Positions 8,278 through 17,813 of a stretch of 37,391 bases of DNA are shown in pieces. The stretch lies in the NCBI GenBank assembly GCA_000517005.1, contig KI911956.1, forward strand, positions 130,397 to 167,787, read 5' to 3'. How positions within the stretch are numbered: the first letter of the stretch is position 1; every line of letters begins with the position of its first letter. Source of the DNA: Microvirga lupini (lineage in GTDB: Bacteria; Pseudomonadota; Alphaproteobacteria; Rhizobiales; Beijerinckiaceae). The translations under genes were made by a program, and so were the position numbers. The notes beneath the pieces were generated by a model. The model did no database searches, was not told the origin of the DNA, and saw only the letters and a program-made list of their open reading frames with translations.

Positions 8278-8964
8278 ATGAGTGAGACGATGGCCCCGAA
8301 CGACGAGTTCATTCGCGAAGTCGACGAGGAATACCGCCGCGACCAGATGGCCCAGATCTGGAAGCGCTACAACGGAATCATCATTGCCGTCGTGGTTCTG
8401 ATCGTGGCCGGCGTGGGTGGCTGGCGCTTCTGGCAGCACACCCAGGAGACCCGCGCGCAGGAAGCCGCCGTGCGCTACGAGGAGGCCCTTCGCCTTTCCT
8501 CCGAGGACAAGGGACAGGAAGCTCAGGCCGCCTTCGAGAATGTCGTGAAGGAGGACGGCGCCACCGGCTATGCCATGCTCGCCCGCTTCCGCATGGCCGC
8601 CGAACTCGGCCAGCAGAACGCCGAGAACGGCGCCTCGGCCTTCGATGCGCTTGCCGACGACGCCTCCGTCCCGCCGCTCTGGAAGGATCTCGCCCGTCTG
8701 CGCGCCGCATGGCTTCGCATCGATACGGCTGAGCCCGCCAAGCTGCGCCAGGCCGTGGAGCAGCTGGCTGCGCCGTCCAACGCCTGGCGCCATTCGGCAC
8801 GGGAACTCTTAGGCTTATCCGGCCTTAAGGCCGGTGACATGGATTATGCCGGTCGTTGGTTCGACCAGATCGCCGCCGACCGCGAGACGCCTTCCGCCCT
8901 GAGGCAGCGTCTTGCCGTCTATACCGCCCTCGTGGCGGGCGGTCCGGTGCAGGCGACCCATTAA
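8278..8964 (+). CDS. Membrane-anchored TPR-like protein (YfgM-like)
   Basis: 228 residues. A cytoplasmic N-terminus of about 32 residues ([11 protein letters not shown]) leads to one membrane helix ([16 protein letters not shown]) near residues 34-50, then a helical periplasmic part with TPR-like repeats ([21 protein letters not shown]). This layout fits the tetratricopeptide_21/YfgM family. In Escherichia coli YfgM is an ancillary subunit of the SecYEG translocon and, as here, lies just upstream of der (bamB, which lies between them there, is absent). The stop is 13 bases before the probable der start, so the two are cotranscribed. A chaperone role at the translocon is an inference from the family. 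Confidence 0.82.
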   Translation: MSETMAPNDEFIREVDEEYRRDQMAQIWKRYNGIIIAVVVLIVAGVGGWRFWQHTQETRAQEAAVRYEEALRLSSEDKGQEAQAAFENVVKEDGATGYAMLARFRMAAELGQQNAENGASAFDALADDASVPPLWKDLARLRAAWLRIDTAEPAKLRQAVEQLAAPSNAWRHSARELLGLSGLKAGDMDYAGRWFDQIAADRETPSALRQRLAVYTALVAGGPVQATH

Positions 8965-8977
8965 GATGGGACAAGAC

Positions 8978-10324
8978 ATGACGGCGACCGTCGCCATTGT
9001 CGGGCGGCCGAATGTCGGCAAATCGACTCTCTTCAACCGTCTCGTCGGCAAGAAGCTAGCGCTCGTGGACGACCGGCCGGGTGTGACCCGCGACCGGCGC
9101 GAGGGTGAGGCCCGCCTCGGCGATCTCGAATTCCGCATCATCGACACGGCGGGCCTGGAAGAGGCGACCGAGGAATCGCTCCTCGGCCGCATGCGCGCGC
9201 AGACGGAAGCCGCTATCGACGATGCCGACGTGATCCTCTTCGTGATCGATGCCCGCGTCGGGATCCTGCCCGCCGACCGGCCCTTCGCCGAGATGGTCCG
9301 CCGCTCCGGCAAGCCCGTAATCCTCATCGCCAACAAGGCGGAAGGCGGCGCCGGCATGGCCGGCGCCTACGAAGCCTTCTCGCTCGGCCTCGGCGAGCCG
9401 ATCCCGCTCTCCGCCGAGCACGGCGAGGGCATGGCCGACCTCTTTGAGGCACTGATGCCTCACTTCCCCGATCCGGACGAGATGGAGGACGAGGAGGACG
9501 ATCCGAACAAGCCGCTGCAGGTCGCCATCGTCGGGCGCCCGAATGCGGGCAAATCCACCCTCATCAACCGCATGGTCGGCGAGGAGCGCCTGCTCACCGG
9601 GCCCGAAGCCGGGATCACCCGCGATTCCATCTCGCTTGACTGGGAATGGCGCGGACGTCCCGTGAAGCTCTTCGACACGGCGGGTCTGCGCAAGCGCGCC
9701 CGCGTCGAGGACAAGCTCGAAAAGCTCTCCGTCGCGGATGCCCTGCGGGCCGTGCGCTTCGCCGAAGTGGTGGTCGTGCTGCTCGACGCCACGATTCCGT
9801 TCGAGAAGCAGGATCTGTCCATCGTCGATCTGGTGGAGCAGGAGGGCCGGGCCCTCGTGATCGGTCTCAACAAATGGGATCTCGTCGCCGACCAGCAGGG
9901 GCTCTTGAAGGACCTGAAGGAGAAGGCCGCCCGCCTGCTGCCGCAGGTACGCGGTGCGCCGGTGGTGCCGCTCTCAGGGCTCGCCGGCAGCGGCATCGAT
10001 CCGCTCATGAAGGCGGTATTCCAGGTCTACGAGACGTGGAATACACGCATCTCGACCGCGAAGCTGAACCAGTGGCTCTCCGGGGCACTTGAGGCGAATC
10101 CGCCGCCGGCCGTGTCCGGCCGCCGGATCAAGATCCGCTACATGACCCAGGTGAAATCGCGCCCGCCGCATTTTGCCGTGTTCGGCAACCAGCTCGATGC
10201 GCTGCCGAAGAGCTATACCCGCTACCTCGTCAACGGCCTGCGCGAAGCCTTCGACCTCCCCGGCACCCCGATCCGCGTGTCCCTGCGCATGGGCCAGAAC
10301 CCGTTCGACAAGGAGCGGAAATAG
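8978..10324 (+). CDS. der: Ribosome biogenesis GTPase Der
   Basis: 448 residues from the ATG at 8978 (M-T-A-T-V-A-I-V-G); an in-frame ATG at 8966 adds four residues and cannot be excluded. Two tandem GTPase domains are visible: G1 G-R-P-N-V-G-K-S-T at 9-17 with D-T-A-G-L-E, and a second G1 G-R-P-N-A-G-K-S-T near residue 190 with D-T-A-G-L-R and N-K-W-D. An acidic linker (D-E-M-E-D-E-E-D-D) joins them. A KH-like domain closes the protein, with the P-P-H-F-A-V-F-G motif. The length is typical. Der assists late 50S subunit assembly. A dispersed palindromic repeat follows the gene. Confidence 0.97.
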   Translation: MTATVAIVGRPNVGKSTLFNRLVGKKLALVDDRPGVTRDRREGEARLGDLEFRIIDTAGLEEATEESLLGRMRAQTEAAIDDADVILFVIDARVGILPADRPFAEMVRRSGKPVILIANKAEGGAGMAGAYEAFSLGLGEPIPLSAEHGEGMADLFEALMPHFPDPDEMEDEEDDPNKPLQVAIVGRPNAGKSTLINRMVGEERLLTGPEAGITRDSISLDWEWRGRPVKLFDTAGLRKRARVEDKLEKLSVADALRAVRFAEVVVVLLDATIPFEKQDLSIVDLVEQEGRALVIGLNKWDLVADQQGLLKDLKEKAARLLPQVRGAPVVPLSGLAGSGIDPLMKAVFQVYETWNTRISTAKLNQWLSGALEANPPPAVSGRRIKIRYMTQVKSRPPHFAVFGNQLDALPKSYTRYLVNGLREAFDLPGTPIRVSLRMGQNPFDKERK

Positions 10325-10345
10325 GGGCGCATCCGGCCGCGTCTT

Positions 10346-10435
10346 GTCATCCCCGGCCTTGTGCCGGTGATCCCGATGGCTTGAAGCGCTGCGTCTCACA
10401 GCGTCGGTATGGCCGGGGCAAGCCCGGACCATGAC
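10346..10435. repeat. Dispersed GTCAT...ATGAC palindromic repeat, copy A
   Basis: A 90-base unit beginning GTCATCCCCGGCCTTGTGCC and ending with the inverse type of sequence (GGCCGGGGCAAGCCCGGACC, then ATGAC). The two arms of about 30 bases can fold on each other. Copies of the same design occur at 30231-30319 and 36097-36311, with related pieces near 13160 and 20237. It fills the gap between the convergent der and MHYT-GGDEF-EAL genes. No coding sense is seen. Confidence 0.75.
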
Positions 10436-10478
10436 GCCAGAGGGTGTCATCCGCGATCGGCTCTACGCATAAGTCGGC

Positions 10479-12878
10479 TTAATCCGCAGCTGCTCGCCTA
10501 AACGGCTGCGGCAGCACGAAGACATTGTCCGAGATCAGCGGGACGAATTCGTTGATCGGCGCGGGGCGGCCGAAGAGGTAGCCCTGTGCCTCGGTGCAGC
10601 CCTCGAGTCCGAGAAACCGCAGCTCCTCGGAGGTCTCCACGCCCTCTGCGACGACAGGCAGCCCGAGGCCGCGGCCGAGACCGAGTACCGCGCGCACGAT
10701 GGCGGCGGCCTGCGGGTTCGTATGGACCGCCTGGATGAAGGACCGGTCGATCTTGATCTTGTCGAACGGGAAGGCGCGCAGATTCGAGAGGGAGGAATAT
10801 CCCGTTCCGAAATCGTCCATGGCGATATTGACGCCGAGCGCCTTCAGCTTCTGCAGCGTCTGGAGCGCGCGGTTGGGATCGCGGATCAGCGCCGTCTCGG
10901 TGATCTCGATCTCCAGCCGATCAGCCGACAATCCTGTCTCGCTTAGGGTACGCTGGACGATCTCGACGAAGCCGTCGCTGGTCAATTGCAGCGCCGAGAC
11001 ATTGACCGCGATGCTCAGCGGCCGCAGCCAGGTGGCGGCCTCGCGGCAGGCCTCCCGCATCACCCATTCGCCGATTTTCAGGATCAGCCCGCTCTCCTCG
11101 GCAATCGGAATGAAGAGGGACGGCGGGAAATTGCCGCGAGTCGGGTGGTTCCAGCGCAACAGCACCTCGAACCCGTTCACCTCGCCGGTGTCGACCTGTG
11201 CCTGTGGCTGATAGGCCAGGCTCAGCTCGTCGTTGGCGATGGCGCTGCGCAGATCGTGCTCGATGCTGCGGCGTTCCCGGATCTGCGCACCCATGGCCGC
11301 CTCGAAGAAGCGATAGGTGCCCTTGCCTTCGGTCTTGGCCCGATAGAGAGCAGCATCGGCGCCGGAGAGAAGCTCCGTACGGTCTTTCCCGTCGGACGGA
11401 TAGAGCGCGACGCCGATGCTGACCGAGACGAGGCCGGCCGGAACTCCTTCCTCATCCCATTTGAGGCTTTTGAGGATCGTTTCGGCGAGTTGCCCCACCT
11501 GAGCGGGATCCGGGACATGGGGAGCGATGATGGCGAATTCGTCGCCGCCGAGGCGGGCCAGCATCTGCCCGTCGACGAGGACGGACGAAAGATGCTTGGC
11601 GATGTCCTGGAGCACCCGGTCACCGGTGGCATGGCCGTAGAGGTCGTTGACCTCCTTGAAGCCGTCGAGGTCGAGGCACAGAAGCGCCATCTGCCGCTTC
11701 GTTCTCCGATGCAGGCGGATTTCGCGGTCCAGGCGATGATCGAAGCTCGCCCGGTTGTCGAGGCCGGTGAGCGGATCGTGATGCGCCAGATACCGGATCT
11801 GGGCTTCCGCGTTCCTGCGGTCGCGCAGATCGCGGAAGGCGATCACGTTGTGGGGCGTGCCGTTGTAATCGATCCGACGGGCGATCAACTCGACAGGGAG
11901 CAGAGCGCCGTCCCCGTTCCGTAGCTCGGTTTCGACGGCCTGTCCGAGGGATCCGAACAGCTTATCCCGCTTCGAGCTGTCCGGTATCCATGTGGCGAGC
12001 GATTGACCCACGATGTGCTCGGACTTGAGACCGGTCATCCGCACGAAGCTCTGGTTGACCGTCACGATGGTGTCGCCGTCGCAGAGAACGAGGCCCTCGA
12101 CCGCCGCATCAGTGAGATCGCGCAGGCGCTCCATTTCGAGAAAGGCGCGCCGGCGCTCCCGGATGTCGAGCCACAGGGCGACGACGGCGAGCAGGAGAAT
12201 GGAGAGGCTGACGAACGCTACGCCGATGGCCAGCCATTCGATGCGGATGGAAGAGGGCGACAGCGCGATGCTGGGATCGGGCGTGATGGCGACCGCTCCC
12301 ATGGCGGTGAAATGGTGGCTGCAGATCGCGAGCGTGAGCAGCAATGCGCCCATGAGCTTGGACATAGGCGAAGGCTTGCGCAGCGCGACGAACAGGGAAG
12401 CGGCTCCGAGCAAGGCTCCGAGCAGGATCGACACCGCCACAAGCGTGGGATTCCAGGTGATGAAGCCCGCGACCTCGAAGGCGGCCATGCCCGTATAATG
12501 CATCACAGCGATGCCGCCGCCGACGAGCGCTCCACCGATCCATGGTGCGAAGGCGAGGCCCGGCAGGAGCGCGGCGCCGAGACCGATGCCGGTCAGCGTG
12601 ACGGCGGCGACCAGGGAGATGGTTGTCAGCGAGATGTTGTAAGCGGTCGGCAGGGACGGGGAAAAGGCCAGCATCGCGATGAAATGGGTGGCCCAGATAC
12701 CGAAGCCGGTCGAGACCGCCGCGATGCCGAGCCAGGCGACACGGCTGCTGCGGTCCGAGCGGCGCACATGATGCAGCAGATTGACCGCTGTCAGCGAAGC
12801 CAGCGCGCAGACCAGGGCCGCGAGGGCGACGAGCCAGAGATCGTGCTCGGAAACGATACAATCGTAGACGGTCAGCAT
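10479..12878 (-). CDS. MHYT-PAS-GGDEF-EAL cyclic-di-GMP signalling protein
   Basis: 799 residues from the ATG at 12878, which has AAAGG six bases upstream; the frame is open a further 39 codons but lacks homology. The N-terminal membrane MHYT domain (about 1-235) has its three repeats: T-H-F-I-A-M-L, M-H-Y-T-G-M and S-H-H-F-T-A-M-G. Copper or a gas ligand has been proposed for such domains. A PAS domain (about 250-370) follows. The GGDEF domain has an intact G-G-D-E-F active site and no clear RxxD inhibitory site before it. The EAL domain reads E-V-L and keeps the other catalytic positions (I-T-E, M-D-D-F-G-T-G-Y-S-S, V-V-A-E-G-V-E-T, A-Q-G-Y-L-F). It could make, break or only bind c-di-GMP; the EAL side looks active. 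Single gene, convergent with der. Confidence 0.93.
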   Translation of the reverse strand: MLTVYDCIVSEHDLWLVALAALVCALASLTAVNLLHHVRRSDRSSRVAWLGIAAVSTGFGIWATHFIAMLAFSPSLPTAYNISLTTISLVAAVTLTGIGLGAALLPGLAFAPWIGGALVGGGIAVMHYTGMAAFEVAGFITWNPTLVAVSILLGALLGAASLFVALRKPSPMSKLMGALLLTLAICSHHFTAMGAVAITPDPSIALSPSSIRIEWLAIGVAFVSLSILLLAVVALWLDIRERRRAFLEMERLRDLTDAAVEGLVLCDGDTIVTVNQSFVRMTGLKSEHIVGQSLATWIPDSSKRDKLFGSLGQAVETELRNGDGALLPVELIARRIDYNGTPHNVIAFRDLRDRRNAEAQIRYLAHHDPLTGLDNRASFDHRLDREIRLHRRTKRQMALLCLDLDGFKEVNDLYGHATGDRVLQDIAKHLSSVLVDGQMLARLGGDEFAIIAPHVPDPAQVGQLAETILKSLKWDEEGVPAGLVSVSIGVALYPSDGKDRTELLSGADAALYRAKTEGKGTYRFFEAAMGAQIRERRSIEHDLRSAIANDELSLAYQPQAQVDTGEVNGFEVLLRWNHPTRGNFPPSLFIPIAEESGLILKIGEWVMREACREAATWLRPLSIAVNVSALQLTSDGFVEIVQRTLSETGLSADRLEIEITETALIRDPNRALQTLQKLKALGVNIAMDDFGTGYSSLSNLRAFPFDKIKIDRSFIQAVHTNPQAAAIVRAVLGLGRGLGLPVVAEGVETSEELRFLGLEGCTEAQGYLFGRPAPINEFVPLISDNVFVLPQPFRRAAAD

Positions 12879-13416
12879 AATGAACCTTTGCAGACTGCCC
12901 GCCGCAGCGACGTCACCGTGCGCAGGGGAGCCTGTCGGAAATGGATATCGGGAAAGAAAATCCGGACTTCGACCGGTATGGCGGAGCGGCATCATGCCTT
13001 TGGTCCGGCATCACTATGTGAGCCCCAATCCGCCATGGATATCGGGAATTTAACCCGCTGCGTAAGATGAAACATCGCCCTTGGAAGTCAACGAAGGGCG
13101 GCGGCGAGGGGACGCCTATCGGGTGCCTTGGTTAATGGAGCCTGAGATGACCTCTCGCCGTCATGGCCGGGGCCTCTCTCGTATGGAGAGGAGAAGCGCG
13201 AGGCGGCCGTGTCATCCCGGCGCACGCAGTGCTGGAATCCGGTCGCATCGGGCTCGCGCATGAGGCGAGGGGGCGATTCTTGTGTCTCCTGGAATGCGTG
13301 AGGCCCTGAAACCCTTGCGTAGCTTGGATTTCCTTGGAATAATTTCGGTTCGCGAGTGGCTTTCGAGGCCTAGACCCGGCCGTTTGGGAAAAGGTCCAGC
13401 CCGGGAGGGGAGGCCG
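12879..13416. other. Intergenic region between divergent signalling and regulator genes
   Basis: 538 bases without a supported gene. It holds the upstream region of the MHYT-GGDEF-EAL gene (minus) and the candidate promoter of the LuxR-type gene (plus, 13315-13343). A 14-base direct repeat ATGGATATCGGGAA occurs at 12941-12954 and 13035-13048. From about 13160 to 13250 there are GTCATGGCCGGGG and GTCATCCCGGCG pieces related to the dispersed palindromic repeat. Plus-strand frames here lack a convincing ribosome site or protein character. Confidence 0.6.
13315..13343 (+). promoter_or_regulatory. Candidate promoter of the LuxR-type gene
   Basis: TTGCGT at 13315-13320 and AATAAT at 13338-13343 are spaced by 17 bases, giving a leader of about 65 bases before the ATG at 13417. 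Confidence 0.45.
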
Positions 13417-14610
13417 ATGGGTGAGGTGCTGTCGCATCGCAGGTTGTCGGAGCTGATCGGAGCAATCTACGATTGCGCCCTCGATCCCGGCCGGTGGGAA
13501 GGAACTCTCGCGGATGTGGCCGATACGTTCGACTGCGCGGTCGTGTCCCTAACCCTGAACGACCTCCACCACAACCGCTTCCTCATCAACAAGGCGGCTG
13601 GCTGGCAGCCGGAGCTGCTGCGGCTGAAATCGGAGCGCCATGTGGCGGAGATCAACGCCCGTCTCACCGAATGGCTGTCCCTACAACCCTCCATCGACGA
13701 GATGTTCGTGACCTCGGCCCATCTGAGTCCCGACTACATCCAGGCCTCGCCCTATGTGGAGGAATGCCTCAAGCCCCAGGGCATCGTGGACATCATGCAT
13801 ATGTTCCTGATGCACACGCATCGACAGTTCGCGGAGATCGGCCTGGGGCGTCACGCCCGGCAGGGCGTCATCACGGCGCGCGAGATCGAGCTGGGCCGCC
13901 TGCTGCTGCCTCACCTGCGCAAGGCCGTCACGATCAGCGATATCCTGGACGTGAGTTCGATCGAGCAGGCCCATATGGCCGAGGTGCTCGACGCGCTCCG
14001 GTGCGGTGTCGTGCTCACCGACGAGCGCAGCGGAATTCTGCACGCGAACCGTTCCGCCGAGCGGATGATGAGCAATGGCGGTCCTATCCGGAGCATTCGC
14101 CGCGTCCTGGCGGCGAGCACATCCTCCGCCAGTCGGGAGTTGCGCAAGGCGATCATGCACGCGGCCCGCAGCGAGACGTCGTTCGGCGAGACCAACACCG
14201 CGATCCGCCTCAACGATGGGGACCAGCCTCCGGCCTATGCCCATGTGCTCCCCATGGCGACGGGAGACCTGCGCACGCGACTGCAGCCCAATGCGGTCGC
14301 GGCGATCTTCATCGGGGCGACCGACGAGCAGACCGGGATCGGCCTGTTGGCCAAGGCCTTCAATCTCACCGCCGCGGAGGTCCGGATCCTCGAGAGCCTC
14401 ATGGCGGGCCATACCCTGGCCGAGACCGCCCAGCATTTCGGCATCGCCCGGTCGACGGCCAAGACCCATCTCGACCACATCTTCGCCAAGACCGGCGTGT
14501 CCCGGCAGACCGAACTGGTCCGGTTGACCATGCAGCTGACCCAGCCGGTTCACACCGGCCCATACGATATGGCCCATCCCTGGCCGCAGCAGTTCGGGCC
14601 CCCGAGCTAG
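13417..14610 (+). CDS. LuxR-type helix-turn-helix transcriptional regulator
   Basis: 397 residues from the ATG at 13417, with GGGAGGGGAGG just upstream; the frame is open earlier but the N-terminus M-G-E-V-L-S-H-R-R-L-S-E-L-I-G-A-I-Y fits a domain start. A PAS-like sensory region (about 200-310, with L-T-D-E-R-S-G-I-L-H-A-N-R-S-A-E) precedes a LuxR C-terminal DNA-binding domain (about 330-388): L-T-A-A-E-V-R-I-L-E-S-L, then G-I-A-R-S-T-A-K-T-H-L-D-H-I-F, then T-G-V-S-R-Q-T-E-L-V. There is no autoinducer-binding domain and no receiver domain, so the ligand is unknown. The last codon and stop overlap the stop of the convergent exporter gene. Confidence 0.88.
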   Translation: MGEVLSHRRLSELIGAIYDCALDPGRWEGTLADVADTFDCAVVSLTLNDLHHNRFLINKAAGWQPELLRLKSERHVAEINARLTEWLSLQPSIDEMFVTSAHLSPDYIQASPYVEECLKPQGIVDIMHMFLMHTHRQFAEIGLGRHARQGVITAREIELGRLLLPHLRKAVTISDILDVSSIEQAHMAEVLDALRCGVVLTDERSGILHANRSAERMMSNGGPIRSIRRVLAASTSSASRELRKAIMHAARSETSFGETNTAIRLNDGDQPPAYAHVLPMATGDLRTRLQPNAVAAIFIGATDEQTGIGLLAKAFNLTAAEVRILESLMAGHTLAETAQHFGIARSTAKTHLDHIFAKTGVSRQTELVRLTMQLTQPVHTGPYDMAHPWPQQFGPPS

Positions 14611-15227
14611 ATCCTCAGATCCCAGGCATTGACCGCCATCAGCACCCCCAGCGCTCCGAGGATCAGGCCCGAAGCCTTGTTGATGAGGTTCAGGATCGTC
14701 ACGTTCAGCTTCGAGCGCAGGGCAGCGACGCTGCCGCTCACGATCAGCCACCATGTCACCGAGGCGGCGAACACGCCCGCGATCATCGTGGAGGCTGCTG
14801 CCGGTGCGGGAGACGCAACGGTCGGCAGGACGGCTGCCAGGAGGGCCGGCGTCAACGGATTGAGAAGCGCACAGGCGACGGCGCTGCAATAGGACGAGAC
14901 GGCTCCTCGTTCCGGCGCGACGGATCCGGCAAGCGATATGGTGCGGCCGAAGATCCGGGCGCTGAACCAGAAGAGGAGGCAGGCCGATACGGCGCACAGA
15001 AAGGCCTGACTGTCTCCCAGCACCGGGGTGATCGCCGGTCCGACGCCCAGCACCGCGCAGGCCGTATAGATGACCAGGACCGTCGCCGCTCCGAGCCCGG
15101 TGGCGAAGCCTGCAACGGCGCCGTAGATCAAGGCCCGCTGGATGCAGAGGACGCTCATGGGGCCGATCGGTACGGTGATTACGAACCCTACTGTCGCTCC
15201 TGACAGAAATGCTGACATGCCCGTCAT
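14607..15227 (-). CDS. LysE family amino-acid exporter
   Basis: 206 residues from the ATG at 15227, chosen because GAGG stands 6-7 bases upstream; an ATG two codons earlier (15233) is possible but has too short a spacing. The opening G-F-V-I-T-V-P-I-G-P-M-S-V-L-C-I-Q-R-A is the LysE/RhtB signature. There are five or six membrane helices, and N-P-L-T-P-A-L-L-A-A-V in the middle matches the family N-P-K-x-x-L motif. Such proteins export amino acids or similar small solutes at the inner membrane; the substrate is not predictable. The stop shares the tetranucleotide CTAG with the stop of the LuxR-type gene. A long inverted repeat lies about 105 bases upstream. Confidence 0.85.
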   Translation of the reverse strand: MTGMSAFLSGATVGFVITVPIGPMSVLCIQRALIYGAVAGFATGLGAATVLVIYTACAVLGVGPAITPVLGDSQAFLCAVSACLLFWFSARIFGRTISLAGSVAPERGAVSSYCSAVACALLNPLTPALLAAVLPTVASPAPAAASTMIAGVFAASVTWWLIVSGSVAALRSKLNVTILNLINKASGLILGALGVLMAVNAWDLRI

Positions 15228-15332
15228 GATCATGCCTCGCTCAGCCGTGTCGCAGCGGACGTTCGTCCCGGTGCCAGTCGATCGGAGCACCGCCCCTTGC
15301 AGGAGAATCGACGCTAGCGCGACAAGCCACTG

Positions 15333-15362
15333 CACCGCGTCCACCGTTTGGTGGAGGCGGTG
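15333..15362. repeat. Inverted repeat upstream of the LysE-type gene
   Basis: Two 13-base arms, CACCGCGTCCACC (15333-15345) and GGTGGAGGCGGTG (15350-15362), pair at 12 of 13 positions around a GTTT loop. There is no T-tract in either direction that would make it an ordinary terminator. It could be an operator or a leader hairpin of the exporter gene. Confidence 0.55.
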
Positions 15363-15464
15363 CATTCGGGCTGGAGCAAAGGCAGGATTTTTGAACGGGC
15401 CGGACGGCGATGGGCGCGCGGTTCGGCCTTCAACACATTCAGAGAGAATGTTTGACCGGCGTCG

Positions 15465-16208
15465 TCAGGCCGGCGGCTGCGGCTCGATGATCTTCCCATC
15501 CTGGGTGAAGTCGTAGATCTTGCCGGTCTCGGTCCAAGAGGGCAAGGCGAGCTTCACGATATGGGGGGCGAGGTCTTCCGGCGTCTTCAGGGTCAGCGGA
15601 TCCTCGCCGGGCATGGCTGCGCGGCGCATGGCGGTGCGAAGCGGACCGGGATTAAGCAGCATGGTCTTGACCAGGGTCGTGGCCGTCTCGGCGGCATAGG
15701 TGCGCACCAGTGCTTCGAGGGCAGCCTTCGACACCGAATAGACGCCCCAATAGGCCTTCTGCTTGTGGGCGGCGCCGGACGTGATGAAGATCGCACGGCC
15801 CGCATCGGAGGCCCGCAGCAGCGGATCGAGCGAGCGGATCAGGCGGTAATTGGCCGTCACGTTGACGGCCATGACCTCGTCCCAGACCGGCTGGTCGATA
15901 TGGGTGATCGGCGCGAGCTCGCCGAGCTGGCCCGCATTCCCGAGAAGGATGTCGAGCTTGCCCCAGCGCTCCTGGATCGCGGCGCCCAGACGGTCGAGCG
16001 CCTCGAAATCCTTCAGGTTCACCGGCACGAGGGTGGCCGAGGAGCCCTTGGCGTGGATCTCGTCGTCGAGGGATTCGAGTGCGCCCTGTGTGCGGGCCAG
16101 CGCGATCACATGTGCGCCGGCCTCGGCAAGGGCGAGCGCCGCTGCGCGGCCGATGCCGCGCGAAGCGCCGGTGACGACCGCGACGCGGTTCGAAAGAGGC
16201 TTGTCCAT
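15465..16208 (-). CDS. SDR family oxidoreductase
   Basis: 247 residues from the ATG at 16208. A Rossmann nucleotide site T-G-A-S-R-G-I-G is at about residues 13-20, N-A-G near 90 and the catalytic Y-S-V-S-K (Tyr and Lys) near 160, preceded by I-T-S-G-A. The length is typical of classical short-chain dehydrogenases. The N-terminus L-S-N-R-V-A-V-V-T-G-A fits the start; there is no good ribosome site, but the gene begins 8 bases after the purF stop, so translation is probably coupled. The substrate is unknown. The same SDR commonly follows purF in related alphaproteobacteria. Confidence 0.92.
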   Translation of the reverse strand: MDKPLSNRVAVVTGASRGIGRAAALALAEAGAHVIALARTQGALESLDDEIHAKGSSATLVPVNLKDFEALDRLGAAIQERWGKLDILLGNAGQLGELAPITHIDQPVWDEVMAVNVTANYRLIRSLDPLLRASDAGRAIFITSGAAHKQKAYWGVYSVSKAALEALVRTYAAETATTLVKTMLLNPGPLRTAMRRAAMPGEDPLTLKTPEDLAPHIVKLALPSWTETGKIYDFTQDGKIIEPQPPA

Positions 16209-16216
16209 GGAAGTGC

Positions 16217-17704
16217 TCAGTCGGCTTCGGCGAGAACCGCAAGGCGGCGCGGAGTAGCGACGGTGAGGTCCGTCAGCGGCGTCGGGTAATCGCCCGTGAA
16301 GCAATGGTCGGTGAATTGCGGCTGCGCCGGGTTGCGGCCTGGCTCGCCCATGGCGCGGTAGACGCCCTCGATGGATAGGAAGGCGAGCGAATCCGCCCCG
16401 ATATACTGGCGCATCTGCTCCAGGTCATGGGTGGCGGCGAGCAGCTTCTCCTTCTCCGGCGTGTCGATGCCATAGAAGTCGGGATGGGTGATCGGCGGGC
16501 TGGAAATGCGGAAGTGGATTTCCCTGGCGCCGGCCTCGCGCATCATGCGCACGATCTTGACCGAGGTGGTGCCGCGCACAAGGCTGTCGTCCACGAGCAC
16601 GATGCGCTTGCCCGCAATCGCGGAACGGTTGGCGGAATGCTTCATGCGCACGCCGAGCTCGCGAACCGACTGGGTCGGCTGGATGAAGGTGCGGCCGACA
16701 TAATGGTTGCGGATGATGCCGAGCTCGTAGGGCAGCCCGCAGCTCTGGGCATAGCCCAAGGCCGCCGGCACGCCGGAATCCGGCACCGGGATCACCACGT
16801 CCGCATCGGCCGGCGATTCCAGCGCGAGCTCACGTCCCATGCCCTTGCGGACCTCGTAGACGCTGCGGCCGTTCACGACGGAATCGGGACGGGCGAAGTA
16901 GATGTATTCGAAGATATCGGGGCGGGGGGCCTGCTCCGGCGCGAAGCGGAAGGACTCGATGCCATCGTCCGAGATCACCACGCATTCGCCGTTCTCGATG
17001 TCGCGGACGAAGCGGGCGCCGATGATGTCGAGCGCACAGGTCTCGGAGGCGAGGATGTAGCGGCCGTCGAGTTCGCCCAGCACCAGCGGGCGGATGCCGA
17101 GGGGGTCGCGGGCGCCGATCAGCTTCTTGTTGGTGAGCGCGACCAGGGCATAGGCGCCTTCGATCTTCCGGATAGCCTCGACGAAGCGGTCGACCACCCG
17201 GTCCTTGCGACTGCGGGCAACAAGGTGGACGATCACTTCGGTGTCCGTGGTGGACTGGCAGATGGCGCCGTCGCGGATGAGGCTACGGCGCAGGGTCAGG
17301 CCGTTGGTCAGGTTGCCGTTATGGGCGACCGCGAAGCCGCCGCCGTCGAGCTCTGCGAAGAGAGGCTGGACATTGCGCAGGACCGTCTCGCCCGTGGTCG
17401 AGTAGCGGGTATGGCCGATGGCGGAGAAGCCTTCCAGGCGCTCGATGGTTGCCCGGTCGGAGAAGTTGTCGCCCACCAGGCCCAGCTTGCGCTCAGAATG
17501 GAAGACCGACCCGTTGTAGGAAACGATGCCCGCTGCCTCCTGGCCACGGTGCTGCAGGGCATGGAGGCCGAGCGCCGTGATGGCTGCTGCATCCGGGTGT
17601 CCGTAGATGCCGAAGACGCCGCATTCTTCACGCAGGGTATCGCCGTCGAGGTCGAGGTTCACCTGCTTCGGGGTGACCTGCCACGTCTCTGACAAAGCAG
17701 ACAT
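16217..17704 (-). CDS. purF: Amidophosphoribosyltransferase
   Basis: 495 residues from the ATG at 17704, which has AAGGA 8 bases upstream. A short propeptide ends before the nucleophile in E-E-C-G-V-F-G (Cys28), which must be exposed by self-cleavage. The glutaminase part has G-H-T-R-Y-S-T and A-H-N-G-N-L; the phosphoribosyltransferase part has the PRPP loop V-L-V-D-D-S-L-V-R-G-T-T-S. The enzyme makes 5-phosphoribosylamine from PRPP and glutamine, the first committed step of purine synthesis. It is cytoplasmic. It lies downstream of cvpA, the same pairing as in the E. coli cvpA-purF operon. Confidence 0.98.
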   Translation of the reverse strand: MSALSETWQVTPKQVNLDLDGDTLREECGVFGIYGHPDAAAITALGLHALQHRGQEAAGIVSYNGSVFHSERKLGLVGDNFSDRATIERLEGFSAIGHTRYSTTGETVLRNVQPLFAELDGGGFAVAHNGNLTNGLTLRRSLIRDGAICQSTTDTEVIVHLVARSRKDRVVDRFVEAIRKIEGAYALVALTNKKLIGARDPLGIRPLVLGELDGRYILASETCALDIIGARFVRDIENGECVVISDDGIESFRFAPEQAPRPDIFEYIYFARPDSVVNGRSVYEVRKGMGRELALESPADADVVIPVPDSGVPAALGYAQSCGLPYELGIIRNHYVGRTFIQPTQSVRELGVRMKHSANRSAIAGKRIVLVDDSLVRGTTSVKIVRMMREAGAREIHFRISSPPITHPDFYGIDTPEKEKLLAATHDLEQMRQYIGADSLAFLSIEGVYRAMGEPGRNPAQPQFTDHCFTGDYPTPLTDLTVATPRRLAVLAEAD

Positions 17705-17788
17705 CAATCAAATCCTTGGGATTCGCGCCCCCACCGGCGCCGCCCTTATGTAATCGGCCTTGGGCCGAACGCCAATGGCTATTCTGAC

Positions 17789-17813
17789 GCTGGCGGAAAC
17801 GTGATCCGCCAGC
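17789..17813 (-). terminator. Hairpin after cvpA, possible weak terminator
   Basis: GCTGGCGGA (17789-17797) and TCCGCCAGC (17805-17813) form a perfect 9-bp stem immediately after the cvpA stop. There is no T-tract, so it may only attenuate or protect the cvpA-purF transcript. Confidence 0.35.

Noticed and set aside
13081-13263. A short plus-strand ORF before the LuxR-type gene
   Set aside because: It is arginine-rich, lacks a ribosome site and overlaps pieces of the dispersed palindromic repeat.
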